64,000 bases of DNA, taken from positions 3,017,001 through 3,081,000 of the forward strand of contig NZ_CP019044.1 of assembly GCF_001953055.1 (NCBI RefSeq), in the 5' to 3' direction. The position numbers and the translations under genes are program-made. This DNA comes from Salaquimonas pukyongi. GTDB taxonomy: Bacteria > Pseudomonadota > Alphaproteobacteria > Rhizobiales > Rhizobiaceae. Below are positions 8,173-15,977 of the stretch, piece after piece (positions within the stretch are counted from its first letter, which is position 1; each line of letters starts with the position of its first letter). The notes under the pieces were generated by a model. The model worked only from the letters and a program-made list of their open reading frames with translations, had not been told where the DNA came from and did not search any database.

Positions 8173-8621
8173 CCGGTTGCCAGCAACAGCTTCTCGATCT
8201 CGTGCACGGGATGGTTGGTCAGGGTCTTGTCCACCTCGCCGATGACGCAATGGGCGACTTCCTGGTGCATTTCATCGCGCAATTCGCCAAGTATCTTCGG
8301 TGGTGCCGCCAGCACCAGCGCGCTGAATTTGCCTTTGTGCGCCAGTTCATAAAGCTTGGCGGCGATTTCGCGGGCAAACCGGGTCTTCTCGAATTCGTGC
8401 CAGTCGGTATCGGCCACCGCGCTCTTGTGGGCGCTGGGACCGTCATTGAACCGGCCGGGCCGGTTGGCCGCCTGTTCCCGCGTTGGCGGATTTTCCTGCT
8501 CCATTTCCCGGAACACGGCCAGATTGGGAAATTTTGCATCGCCTTCATTGCGAAGGAACAGGGCTTTTTCGCCGTCGGCAACGACAATCCAGCCGTCGCG
8601 GGGCAATCTGATGTCTCCCAT
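8169..8621 (-). CDS. Host attachment family protein (PF10116-like)
   Basis: A 150-residue soluble protein. The start MGDIRLPRDGWIVVADGEKA and the core FAREIAAKLYELAHKGKFSA with VLAAPPKILGELRDEM are the hallmarks of the host_attach family, first linked to plant attachment in Agrobacterium and distantly similar to the eRF1 domain fold. Conserved END is TNHPVHEIEKLL. A near-perfect AGGAGGT precedes ATG 8621, so the longer frame to 8687 was rejected. The biochemical role is unknown; many members occur in non-pathogens and are linked to stress. The stop is provided by the end of repeat copy A. Confidence 0.85.
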   Translation of the reverse strand: MGDIRLPRDGWIVVADGEKALFLRNEGDAKFPNLAVFREMEQENPPTREQAANRPGRFNDGPSAHKSAVADTDWHEFEKTRFAREIAAKLYELAHKGKFSALVLAAPPKILGELRDEMHQEVAHCVIGEVDKTLTNHPVHEIEKLLLATG

Positions 8622-8742
8622 GGCTACCTCCTGCCGTTTTATGTCATGGACCCATAAACCAGGTCGATGCCTGGCCCCACCCCGCAACTGGTAACTTGGC
8701 CGATTGCGGGGCGAGAAGTCCGATTACCCGATTGTGCGCCGA

Positions 8743-9243
8743 TTACTGCATGCGCTCAAGGGTGATCTGGGCAAGGCCAACGGCCAGATTGACACCCGTG
8801 CCTGCGGAAACGCTGACCGGCTGCAGGGCAAAGGAATCCTCTGATCCGCCCAGCAGCACATTGGCGCCAAGCCCCGCAACGAAGGCAGCGGACGCCGTTG
8901 CACCCGAATAGGTACCTTCCAGCGCGCCGGGTTGATAGACGTTGTCCTGGGCTGCAACCACGGTCCACAGGATCACCTGTTCACCGGTGACGCCAATGTC
9001 GATGCCGAATTTCTGGATCGTGCCGGCATAGACTTCGTCGGGAAACGAGCCATCGGCATGGGTAAAAGTGCAGGAAATGTTCTTGGTGGAGCCGAAAACG
9101 AAACCGGCGCCACCGGCCACCTCACAATTTAGCTGGCCAAGCTCGACACCGCCTTCCTGCGCTGTGGCAGGCGATGCTGCCAGGGTGAGCGAAAGGGCAA
9201 GAGCGGCAGCAGAAATTGCTTTCGTCGCTACGGGAAACTTCAT
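8743..9243 (-). CDS. DUF992 family secreted protein
   Basis: A 166-residue protein with a clear signal peptide (MKFPVATKAISAAALALSLT, cleavage probably after ATA near residue 28). The mature part contains two cysteines about 17 residues apart (QLNCEVAG, ISCTFTH) and a Gly/Ala-rich C-terminal half with VILWTVVAAQ and GTYSGATASA, matching the DUF992 family of alphaproteobacterial periplasmic proteins. Function is unknown. The AGGAGT ribosome binding site lies 8 bases before ATG. In related genomes DUF992 genes lie near the SRP genes, as here next to ffh. Confidence 0.8.
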   Translation of the reverse strand: MKFPVATKAISAAALALSLTLAASPATAQEGGVELGQLNCEVAGGAGFVFGSTKNISCTFTHADGSFPDEVYAGTIQKFGIDIGVTGEQVILWTVVAAQDNVYQPGALEGTYSGATASAAFVAGLGANVLLGGSEDSFALQPVSVSAGTGVNLAVGLAQITLERMQ

Positions 9244-9634
9244 GGGGAATACTCCTGTGATTGAACGCTTTAACCCCCGGCGCAGTCCGCATGGAGCACG
9301 CCAGCCTCCCCCTACAACGCCGGGCCGGCGGATTGGTTGCGTTCAGCACTGCCGTATTGCCGGGACCCCATGCCGCAAAGCTTGACTTTTGCCCGGTTTT
9401 CCTGTTGAAGCCCGTCATCTCACCTGCGAGACCATACCCTGCCAAAGGCTGACATATGCCAAGGCCGACCGGGGCCGCCTGAAAAGGCGAAAAAACCGAC
9501 CCTGGAAGCCACCACCCAACAGCGCGATGCGCCCTTGGGTGTTTTTTGCTTTGCAGCAAACCACGGCAAGCTTGGGTTTTGCGGCGTGAGTGCATACCTT
9601 GTGGGGACGAACCCCGCGGGAAAAGGAAGAAAAC
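9244..9634. other. Intergenic region upstream of ffh
   Basis: This 391-base gap between divergent genes must hold promoters for the DUF992 gene and ffh. The only strong structure seen is an intrinsic-terminator-like hairpin at 9513-9548 on the plus strand with no recognised gene before it. The conserved core of 4.5S SRP RNA was looked for and not found. Confidence 0.4.
9513..9548 (+). terminator. Orphan intrinsic terminator upstream of ffh
   Basis: CACCCAA (9513-9519) pairs with TTGGGTG (9535-9541), with an inner GCGC/GCGC stem, and is followed by six T. It faces plus-strand transcripts, but no plus-strand gene precedes it. It may end an unrecognised small RNA or act as an attenuator for ffh, whose start is 87 bases downstream. 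Confidence 0.55.
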
Positions 9635-11143
9635 GTGTTTCAATCGCTGTCGGACCGCTTAAGCGGCATTTTCGAAGGCCTTACCAAGCGCGGCGCGCTG
9701 TCGGAAAAAGACGTCTCCGCAGCCTTGCGCGAGGTGCGCCGTGCGCTGATCGAGGCCGATGTAGCGCTCGAAGTGGTGCGCGACTTCACCGACCGTATCC
9801 GTGAAAAGGCCGTTGGCGCCGAAGTTGTCCAGTCCGTCACCCCCGGCCAGATGGTCGTCAAGATCGTCCATGACGAACTGGTCGAAATGCTGGGCTCCGA
9901 CGCCGAGCCGATTTCCCTGGCAGCCGCCCCGCCGGTCACCATCATGATGGTCGGCCTTCAGGGCTCCGGTAAAACCACCACCTCGGCCAAGATCGCCAAA
10001 CGGCTGACGGAAAAGAGCCGCAAGAAAGTGCTGATGGCCTCGCTCGACGTGCGCCGTCCCGCTGCCCAGGAGCAATTGCGCCAGCTTGGCGAACAGACCA
10101 GCGTTGAAACCCTGCCCATCGTCGAGGGCCAGCAGCCCGTGGAGATCACCCGGCGCGCCCAGCAGGCTGCCAAGCTTGGCGGCTATGACGTTCTCATTCT
10201 CGATACCGCCGGACGCACCCATATCGACGAGCCGCTGATGGTCGAGATGGCCGATATCCGCAAGGAGGCCGATCCGCACGAAATCCTGCTCGTTGCCGAT
10301 GCCCTGACCGGTCAGGACGCCGTCAACCTGGCAAAGAGCTTTGACGACCGTGTCGGCATTACCGGCCTGGTGCTGACCCGCGTCGATGGCGACGGGCGCG
10401 GTGGCGCAGCCCTTTCCATGCGGGCAGTCACCGGCAAGCCGATCAAGCTGATCGGCACCGGCGAGAAGATGGACGCACTGGAAGACTTTCATCCCGCGCG
10501 TATCGCCGACCGCATTCTTGGCATGGGCGACATCGTCTCGCTGGTCGAAAAGGCCGCCGAGACCATCGACCAGGAAAAAGCCGCCGCAATGGCCAAGCGC
10601 ATGCAGAAAGGGGAGTTCGACCTGAACGACCTTTCAGAGCAGCTTGGCCAGATGCAGAATCTTGGCGGCATGGGCGGCATCATGAACCTGCTGCCGGGCA
10701 TCGGCAAAATGAAAAAACAGATCGAGGAAGCCGGCATCGACGACTCGATCTTCAAGAAGCAGCAGGCAATGATCTCCTCGATGACACGGGCCGAACGCAA
10801 AAGTCCGAAACTGCTCAACATGAAACGCAAGCAGCGTGTCGCCGCCGGTTCCGGCACGAGCGTCCAGGAGATCAACAAGCTGCTGAAAATGCATCAGCAG
10901 ATGGCCGGCATGATGAAGAAGATGTCGAAGCAGAAGGGCGGCCTGCTCGGCGGAATGGGCGGCGGCATGATGCAGAAAATGATGGGCGGCGCAGGCGGCA
11001 TGCCGGGACTTCCCGGCGGCATGGGTGGCGGCGGCATGCCCGGTGGCATGGGCGATCTCGCCAACATGGACCCCAAGGAGCTTGAACGCATGGCCCAGCA
11101 GATGGGCGTCAAACTGCCCAAAGGCCTGCCGGGGAAAAAATAA
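9635..11143 (+). CDS. ffh: Signal recognition particle protein Ffh
   Basis: The 502-residue SRP54 GTPase that binds signal peptides on ribosomes and hands them to FtsY. The N domain opens with MFQSLSDRLSGIFEGL. G-domain motifs are GLQGSGKTT (P-loop, near residue 110), DTAGRTHID and TRVDGDGRGG. The methionine-rich M domain follows, ending in a long Gly/Met-rich tail (GGMGGGMMQKMMGG). I chose the GTG at 9635, preceded by GGAAG, because the family start is MFQSL; an ATG 45 bases upstream would add residues unlike the family. Its TAA stop overlaps the next ATG by one base, so it is translationally coupled to the chorismate mutase gene. Confidence 0.97.
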   Translation: MFQSLSDRLSGIFEGLTKRGALSEKDVSAALREVRRALIEADVALEVVRDFTDRIREKAVGAEVVQSVTPGQMVVKIVHDELVEMLGSDAEPISLAAAPPVTIMMVGLQGSGKTTTSAKIAKRLTEKSRKKVLMASLDVRRPAAQEQLRQLGEQTSVETLPIVEGQQPVEITRRAQQAAKLGGYDVLILDTAGRTHIDEPLMVEMADIRKEADPHEILLVADALTGQDAVNLAKSFDDRVGITGLVLTRVDGDGRGGAALSMRAVTGKPIKLIGTGEKMDALEDFHPARIADRILGMGDIVSLVEKAAETIDQEKAAAMAKRMQKGEFDLNDLSEQLGQMQNLGGMGGIMNLLPGIGKMKKQIEEAGIDDSIFKKQQAMISSMTRAERKSPKLLNMKRKQRVAAGSGTSVQEINKLLKMHQQMAGMMKKMSKQKGGLLGGMGGGMMQKMMGGAGGMPGLPGGMGGGGMPGGMGDLANMDPKELERMAQQMGVKLPKGLPGKK

Positions 11144-11442
11144 TGAACAATCCCTCCCCCGACAACGCGCTTGAAAAGCTCGCCCATTACCGCGCATCGA
11201 TCGACAATCTCGATGCCGCGCTCATTCACATTCTGGCCGAACGCTTCCGCATCACCAAGGCGGTGGGCGAATTGAAGGCCGGAGCCGATCTTCCTCCCGC
11301 TGATCCCCAGCGCGAGAAAAAACAGGTCGAACGGCTGAGGAAACTCGCAATTGAAGCCGATCTCGACCCGGACTTTGCCGAAACACTTCTCAATTTCATC
11401 ATCCGGGAAGTGATCCGGCACCACGAACAGGCGCGCGGCTAG
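11143..11442 (+). CDS. Chorismate mutase (AroQ class)
   Basis: A 99-residue all-helical chorismate mutase converting chorismate to prephenate for phenylalanine and tyrosine synthesis. The helix-1 pattern YRASIDNLDAALIHILAERF with a following K (ITKAVGELK) holds the usual active-site Arg and Lys, and a QREKKQVERL segment gives the second helix. It begins on the last base of the ffh stop codon (TAATG). Chorismate mutase between ffh and rpsP is a usual arrangement in Hyphomicrobiales. The stop TAG at 11440-11442 is followed at once by AGCGTGCC, as at the end of the CTAG repeat family. Confidence 0.88.
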   Translation: MNNPSPDNALEKLAHYRASIDNLDAALIHILAERFRITKAVGELKAGADLPPADPQREKKQVERLRKLAIEADLDPDFAETLLNFIIREVIRHHEQARG

Positions 11443-11458
11443 AGCGTGCCTTAACCAG
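11439..11458. repeat. Solo terminus of the CTAG-ended repeat family
   Basis: CTAGAGCGTGCCTTAACCAG resembles the inward-read right terminus of repeat copy A (CTAGAGCGTGTCCTGGTTGG). Only about 20 bases are present. The TAG is the stop codon of the chorismate mutase gene. Confidence 0.4.
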
Positions 11459-11481
11459 TCAAGTCAAAAAGGAAATCAACC

Positions 11482-11979
11482 ATGGCTGTAAAACTTCGTC
11501 TCGCACGCGGCGGTTCCAAGAAGCGCCCGTTCTATTCCATCGTTGCCGCTGATGAACGCATGCCGCGCGACGGCCGCTACATCGAAAAACTCGGCACCTA
11601 CAACCCGATGCTTCCGAAGGACGGCGAGCGCGTCGTGCTCGACAAGGAGCGCGCCGAACACTGGCTCAAACACGGCGCCAAGCCGACTGACCGGGTTGCC
11701 CGTTTTCTCGATGCCGAAGGCCTGATGAAGCGCGAAGCCCGCAACAACCCGCAAAAGGCCCAGCCCGGCAAGAAGGCCCAGGAGCGCGTCGCCGAAGCCA
11801 AGGCGAAGGAAGAGGAAGCCGCTGCTGCTGCCGCTGCCGCCGAGGAAGAAGCCAAGGCTGCCGCCGAGGCACCTGCCGAGGAAGCTCCAGTTGAAGAGGC
11901 TGCCGCCGAAGCGCCCGCCGGGGAAACAGCCGCTGAGGCTCCTGCAGAAGAGGCTCCGGCTGAGGAAAAGGCTGAGTAA
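11482..11979 (+). CDS. rpsP: 30S ribosomal protein S16 with long acidic C-terminal extension
   Basis: Residues 1-80 are canonical S16 ([39 protein letters not shown]). The total is 165 residues, about twice the usual bacterial 80-90; from residue 95 on, the chain is an Ala/Glu/Lys-rich low-complexity tail with repeats such as APAEEAP. Alphaproteobacterial S16 proteins often have some tail, but this one is long. AAAGGAAA precedes ATG. It is part of the ffh-aroQ-rpsP unit, but the usual next gene rimM is displaced by 4 kb. Confidence 0.97.
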   Translation: MAVKLRLARGGSKKRPFYSIVAADERMPRDGRYIEKLGTYNPMLPKDGERVVLDKERAEHWLKHGAKPTDRVARFLDAEGLMKREARNNPQKAQPGKKAQERVAEAKAKEEEAAAAAAAAEEEAKAAAEAPAEEAPVEEAAAEAPAGETAAEAPAEEAPAEEKAE

Positions 11980-12027
11980 CTGCAGTTGCCAGCTGAATTG
12001 ACAGCTGATTCGAGGCGATTCATAATA

Positions 12028-12057
12028 AAGCGTCGCTGGAATGTTCCGGCGACGCTT
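12028..12057 (+). terminator. Strong hairpin downstream of rpsP
   Basis: Arms AAGCGTCGCTGGAA (12028-12041) and TTCCGGCGACGCTT (12044-12057) pair along 14 bases with one G-U and a minimal loop. No T-run follows, so it may be an RNA end-protecting or Rho-linked structure rather than a classical terminator. It lies 17 bases before the AT-rich gene at 12075. Confidence 0.5.
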
Positions 12058-12074
12058 GATTCAGGATTGAAAAA

Positions 12075-12269
12075 ATGGCTGACATCAAATTAGCGAATTC
12101 AGACCTAAGAGGTAAGGCAGTTAAGTTATTTGAAAACCTACTCGACAACAACGATTCTGTTGAGGCGGTTGAACAAACAGCGCTTGACAATTTTGATACT
12201 TTTAAGAAATCCTTTGCTGACACGAACCGAAAATTTATAGAAAAAGCTAATAACCAGGCCGGTACTTGA
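12075..12269 (+). CDS. Hypothetical small protein of an AT-rich two-gene cassette
   Basis: A 64-residue charged, helical protein (MADIKLANSDLRGKAVKLFE...) without cysteine, signal peptide or membrane segment. I do not recognise its family. Codon and base use are distinctly more AT-rich than the neighbours (AAA, TTA and ATT codons common), which suggests recent acquisition. Its TGA stop overlaps the TTG start of the next gene (TTGA), so the pair is translationally coupled, as in many two-component gene pairs such as toxin-antitoxin or immunity modules; that comparison is only by layout. Confidence 0.6.
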   Translation: MADIKLANSDLRGKAVKLFENLLDNNDSVEAVEQTALDNFDTFKKSFADTNRKFIEKANNQAGT

Positions 12270-12838
12270 GTAGCAACGATTTTTTCGAGAATAACCGGGT
12301 TCAAAAAAGGGCCGCCTTCTTCTCGGGAATGGCTGAACGACTTCTTGGTGTTTACCCGGAAATTGGAAAATACACCCATTTCACAACAGACTCACCAATC
12401 CTGCTTTCTCACTGCTATTTTCTTTTGAGCGACTCCTACAAGGCTGCCCGGTTAAAGCCAGAAAGCCGAACGGATGACTACAAAAAGGCTGCAATATCAG
12501 CGACCGCTGTCATGATTGTTCGCCCATTCGCGGCACTTAATCCAGACGATGTATCCAATCTCGAAGCATTTCTGGCAAATCCGATATTTGCCATGGCATG
12601 CGGAAATGCTTGGGCCAGCAATCGGGATTTGTTTTCAAGCTATCCGTTTGACTACCTCAAGCGCTTCTACAACACGTTGCACAATGTGGAAATTCACGCG
12701 ATGGAGGAGTTTATTCAACGGCTTCGTGCTGACCAACCAGTGACAGATATTACATCGGTAACGTTGAATCGGCATGACATGGCTGCTTTGGATAACTGGG
12801 TGGAAAAATTCTTCATGCTCTGCAATCAGAAACGCTGA
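12266..12838 (+). CDS. Hypothetical 190-residue protein of the AT-rich cassette
   Basis: An all-helical-looking soluble protein beginning with TTG (MSSNDFFENNRVQKRAAFFS), overlapping the stop of the upstream gene. Notable segments are PILLSHCYFLLSDSYKAAR and FDYLKRFYNTLHNVEIHAME. It carries two further cysteines, in FAMACGNAW and FMLCNQK. No known family was recognised. Like its partner it is AT-rich against the window, consistent with transfer. It converges with the peroxiredoxin gene only 12 bases away. An internal start is possible because TTG starts are uncommon, but the overlap supports it. Confidence 0.6.
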   Translation: MSSNDFFENNRVQKRAAFFSGMAERLLGVYPEIGKYTHFTTDSPILLSHCYFLLSDSYKAARLKPESRTDDYKKAAISATAVMIVRPFAALNPDDVSNLEAFLANPIFAMACGNAWASNRDLFSSYPFDYLKRFYNTLHNVEIHAMEEFIQRLRADQPVTDITSVTLNRHDMAALDNWVEKFFMLCNQKR

Positions 12839-12850
12839 TCCATCCGTTTT

Positions 12851-13477
12851 TTACAACTCCGTCACCCGCAGATAGGGGCGCTGCTCGTCCCAGCCCTTGG
12901 GGAAGATGTCCTTGGCCTCTTCATCGCTGACCGAGAGCGGGATGATGACCTTGCCGCCCGGCGTCCAGTCGGCGGGCGTTGCAACCTTCCGGGCATCGGC
13001 AAGCTGCAGCGCATCGATCACCCGCAGTATCTCGTCGAAATTGCGACCCACATTCATCGGATAGGTCATCATCAGCCGGATCTTCTTGTCGGGATCGATG
13101 ATGTAAACCGAGCGCACGGCTTCCGTGGTGCTTTCACCGGGATGGATCATGTCATAGAGGCGTGAAATCTCCATTTCAGGGTCGGCGATGATCGGGAATT
13201 TCAGCACCGTGCCCTGGGTATCGTTGACATCGTCGATCCACTTCATGTGCTCTGCGACATAGTCCGTCGAAAGCCCGATCGGCTTGACGTTACGCTTGGC
13301 AAATTCCTCCGAGAGCTGGGCGGTGCGCCCCATTTCAGTGGTGCAGACCGGGGTGAAGTCTGCCGGATGACTGAAGAAAAAGGCCCAGGCATCGCCGATC
13401 CACTCATGAAAATTGATCTTGCCGGTGGTGGTTTCCACGTCGAAATCCGGCGCCAGATCGCCAATGTGAATGCTCAT
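12851..13477 (-). CDS. 1-Cys peroxiredoxin (Prx6 type)
   Basis: A 208-residue peroxiredoxin that reduces hydrogen and alkyl peroxides. The peroxidatic Cys is C45 in HPADFTPVCTTE; the second half has the long C-terminal Prx6 domain (RSVYIIDPDKKIRLMMTYPM, GRNFDEILRVIDALQ) and no resolving Cys at the 2-Cys position. Strong GAAGGAG lies upstream of ATG. The promoter region (13498-13553) has a perfect 10-base-arm palindrome and a FixK/FNR-type box, suggesting oxygen or redox control. It is in an accessory stretch between rpsP and rimM. Confidence 0.93.
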   Translation of the reverse strand: MSIHIGDLAPDFDVETTTGKINFHEWIGDAWAFFFSHPADFTPVCTTEMGRTAQLSEEFAKRNVKPIGLSTDYVAEHMKWIDDVNDTQGTVLKFPIIADPEMEISRLYDMIHPGESTTEAVRSVYIIDPDKKIRLMMTYPMNVGRNFDEILRVIDALQLADARKVATPADWTPGGKVIIPLSVSDEEAKDIFPKGWDEQRPYLRVTEL

Positions 13478-13497
13478 CGCTTTCTCCTTCGATTGGG

Positions 13498-13521
13498 ATA
13501 TATAAGAATGATCTTATATAT
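13498..13521 (-). promoter_or_regulatory. Perfect palindrome, candidate operator over the prx promoter
   Basis: Arms ATATATAAGA (13498-13507) and TCTTATATAT (13512-13521) are perfect inverted repeats around a 4-base spacer. If the neighbouring FNR-type box acts as a class II site, the -10 hexamer and start point would fall inside this palindrome, so a repressor bound here would block the promoter. The regulator is not known. Confidence 0.6.
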
Positions 13522-13539
13522 AGGCAGCCCTGTTGCGTA

Positions 13540-13553
13540 TTGATCTGCGTCAA
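13540..13553 (-). promoter_or_regulatory. FixK/FNR-type box upstream of the peroxiredoxin gene
   Basis: TTGATCTGCGTCAA matches the alphaproteobacterial FnrL/FixK consensus TTGAT-N4-ATCAA with one difference. Its centre is about 69 bases upstream of the peroxiredoxin start and about 195 upstream of the divergent membrane-protein gene. Confidence 0.6.
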
Positions 13554-13741
13554 ACCGTCCCGTGACGGCGCGCGCTCCTCTCCTGTGGCACCATGCTGAA
13601 ATCGCACCTTGAGGCCGGCCTTAATCCCGCCCGAACCATGCGCTTTCTTTCCCTCGAACCGGCAATGTGCTTAGCTCTCACACCCAAAGTTGTGGCAGGG
13701 ACAAGAGCCTGCCGCAATATCGTGTAGAGAGTGGAGCCTTC

Positions 13742-15135
13742 ATGCTCGAAAACAATCAATCCGCCAAAATCAAGCAGTCCATTCTCGGGCTGGAGATGAT
13801 GACTCGGTTTGCGCTGGCAATCCTGGCGCTTGCCAGCGGCGTTTACACCTATCTGGGGGTACGCAGCCTGCTCGACGGCAGCGCCGCCCAGGTGTTTTTC
13901 GCCGCAGTGGTTTATTCGGCGGCCGTTTCGGTCGGCATCTATGCCTTCTGGTCCTACATGCTGCGCTTCGTCCCGCTGGTGAGCGACGGCGCGCGCCGCC
14001 TGCTGCTGTTTGCCACCATGGCGGCCGGATCGCTGATGATCATCGCCATGTCTTCCTGGCTCAACGCGGCCGCGCTGGCGGGATCAGCGGCCCTGGAACA
14101 GCACCTTGCCGTCACTCAGGAAGAATATTCCGCCGATTTCGACCAAGCCCATGCAAGAGCCCTTTCCGCCCAAAGCCTGCTGCCCGATGTCCAGCGCGCA
14201 TCCGAGCGTTTCAAGCGGCTGGCCGAGGATGAGCGCAATTCAGGCGCCCTTACCGGCACTTCGGGCTCGGGCAGCGTGGTGCAGCTTCTTGTGCAGATGG
14301 GCGCCCAGTTGGACGAATTGTCCGCTTCCATCCAGGCCTCCCGCGAGGAGACTGCCGAACTGTTTGAAAAGGGCCGCCGCCACCTTGCTGCCATGCGGGG
14401 GCTGGTCTCCGCGCCCGGCGCGGTCGCGCCCCGCTCCGACCGGTTTGCAGAGCAGGCGGTCGAGCTTGGCGGTGTCATCGCCGCCCTGCAGGAGACCTCC
14501 ATTGCCCCGTCCGTGCGCCGCGCCGCTGACGACCTTTCCCTCGGCTTCATCGCGCCGGTGGCCGATGGCAGCAATGCCGATCTGGCATCGCGCCAGTCGC
14601 AGGTCATGGCGACCGTGCGCCAGTCCGTCGAGGCCCAGTCCCGGCAATTGTCGAAAGCAGCCGACGGCATTCTCGCCGAGGCAAAGGTTCCCGTTCGCCG
14701 GTTCGTGCCACTGTCGAGCGCCGAAGCGGTGCTGCGCTATGCCGGGATTTTGCGCCAAGCTGGGCAGGCGCCATTTCAATCGATCTGCTGCCCGCCGTCC
14801 TTGTGCTGATTCTTGCTGTGGCGCATTCGGCCATGCGGCGCGATTCAGCCGTTTTGGAACCGGCTGAAAAGATCACCGCAGCTGAAATGATCCGTGCCGT
14901 CAGCCTGTATCAGCAGATGACACAGCATCAGCCCGCGCAGGCTGGTGACAGCGAGCTGCCATCAGAAAAGAAAGTTGCAGAAAAGGAAGCTGCAGACGGT
15001 GAACCGGATGAAGCAGGGGATGACGCCCGGCAGACAGCATCCGATGAAACGCCATCTCCGGCGGAGCCGCAATTGCTGCGCCCGGTCAGTGCCGGACAGC
15101 GCAAGCGCATCGAGGAAAGCCGGAGGCGCGGCTGA
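13742..15135 (+). CDS. Four-TM coiled-coil membrane protein, frameshifted as read
   Basis: Two overlapping frames together encode one 464-residue protein. The first frame (ATG 13742, MLENNQSAKIKQSILGLEMM) has three membrane helices (about residues 20-40, 49-73, 86-110) then a long helical extracytoplasmic region. It runs out of frame after residue 334. Restoring one G to the GGG at 14744-14746 joins it to the frame that encodes WAGAISIDLLPAVLVLILAV, the fourth helix, and a charged C-terminal tail ending at 15135. The family is not recognised. The TGA stop overlaps the next ATG (TGATG), so it is coupled to the ClpP-like protease gene. The missing G is probably sequence error. Confidence 0.6.
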
Positions 15136-15977
15136 TGGCCCCCAACCTGACAAGCCCGGCGTGGGAAAAGGCCAAACGGCCCCTTAATGCCATCGGCTCG
15201 CACCGGTTTGGATGGCCAAATGGCCTGCCGAACGACGGGCAGATCATGCGCGGTCTTTTCTATGTCATGATCGCTGTTATTGCGCTGGCGCTCGTCCATG
15301 ACTTTGATGCCCTTCGCAAGAACCGTCAGGCTACTCCGCTGGCACCAACTATTCTGCAACCGGTTCTCCCCGCCTATCTGCCGCCCGGCTCTACGGACAC
15401 CCAAACGACGCGGGGCCATCCGCCGGTAACCGCCGATCCGGAAACCTTGCGCAGCGCACTGAAGATCGAACTTGGCGCAGGCGGGACATTGCAGGCTACA
15501 GGCACGATCGACCCCGGCTCCGCGCAGCGCTTTGCCGACGAGATGAACAAGGTCGGTGAGTATGTGAAACGCGTGGAACTCAGTTCTCCGGGCGGATCGG
15601 TTCACGATGCATTGGCAATTTCGCGCCTTGTGCGTGAACGCAAGCTGGACACGGTGGTGCGTGACGGCGCGCTGTGCGCCTCCTCCTGTCCGCTGATATT
15701 TGCCGGCGGGGTGCAGAGAACGGCAGGCGGCAAGGCGGCCATCGGCGTCCATCAGACCTTTATCGCCCAGCGGGAATTGCGCGATGCCGACAACGAGGTT
15801 TCAGGCACCCAGACGCTGACTGCCGTCATCACCCGTCACCTTGAATCCATGGGGGTTGATGCTGCGGTATGGCTGCACGCCCTCGAAACACCGCCAAGCC
15901 AGCTCTATTACTTCACGCCGCAGGAACTTGAAGCCTACAAGCTGGCAACGCATATTGCCGAAGCGCCGGCTGCCTGA
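15135..15977 (+). CDS. Membrane-anchored ClpP/crotonase-fold serine protease-like protein
   Basis: A 280-residue protein with one membrane helix (GLFYVMIAVIALALV, about 40-55), a Pro-rich linker, and a C-terminal ClpP-like domain. LSSPGGSVHDALAISR supplies the oxyanion Gly pair, CASSCPLIFAGG the candidate nucleophilic Ser near residue 180, and IGVHQTF the candidate His near 205. This is the arrangement of the COG3904 family of periplasmic ClpP-like proteins. The substrate is unknown. It overlaps the membrane coiled-coil gene by one base, so the two probably work together at the inner membrane. Confidence 0.75.
   Translation: MAPNLTSPAWEKAKRPLNAIGSHRFGWPNGLPNDGQIMRGLFYVMIAVIALALVHDFDALRKNRQATPLAPTILQPVLPAYLPPGSTDTQTTRGHPPVTADPETLRSALKIELGAGGTLQATGTIDPGSAQRFADEMNKVGEYVKRVELSSPGGSVHDALAISRLVRERKLDTVVRDGALCASSCPLIFAGGVQRTAGGKAAIGVHQTFIAQRELRDADNEVSGTQTLTAVITRHLESMGVDAAVWLHALETPPSQLYYFTPQELEAYKLATHIAEAPAA

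Noticed and set aside
9244-9634. 4.5S SRP RNA next to ffh
   Set aside because: The conserved GGAAGGAAGCAGCC-type core was not found on either strand.
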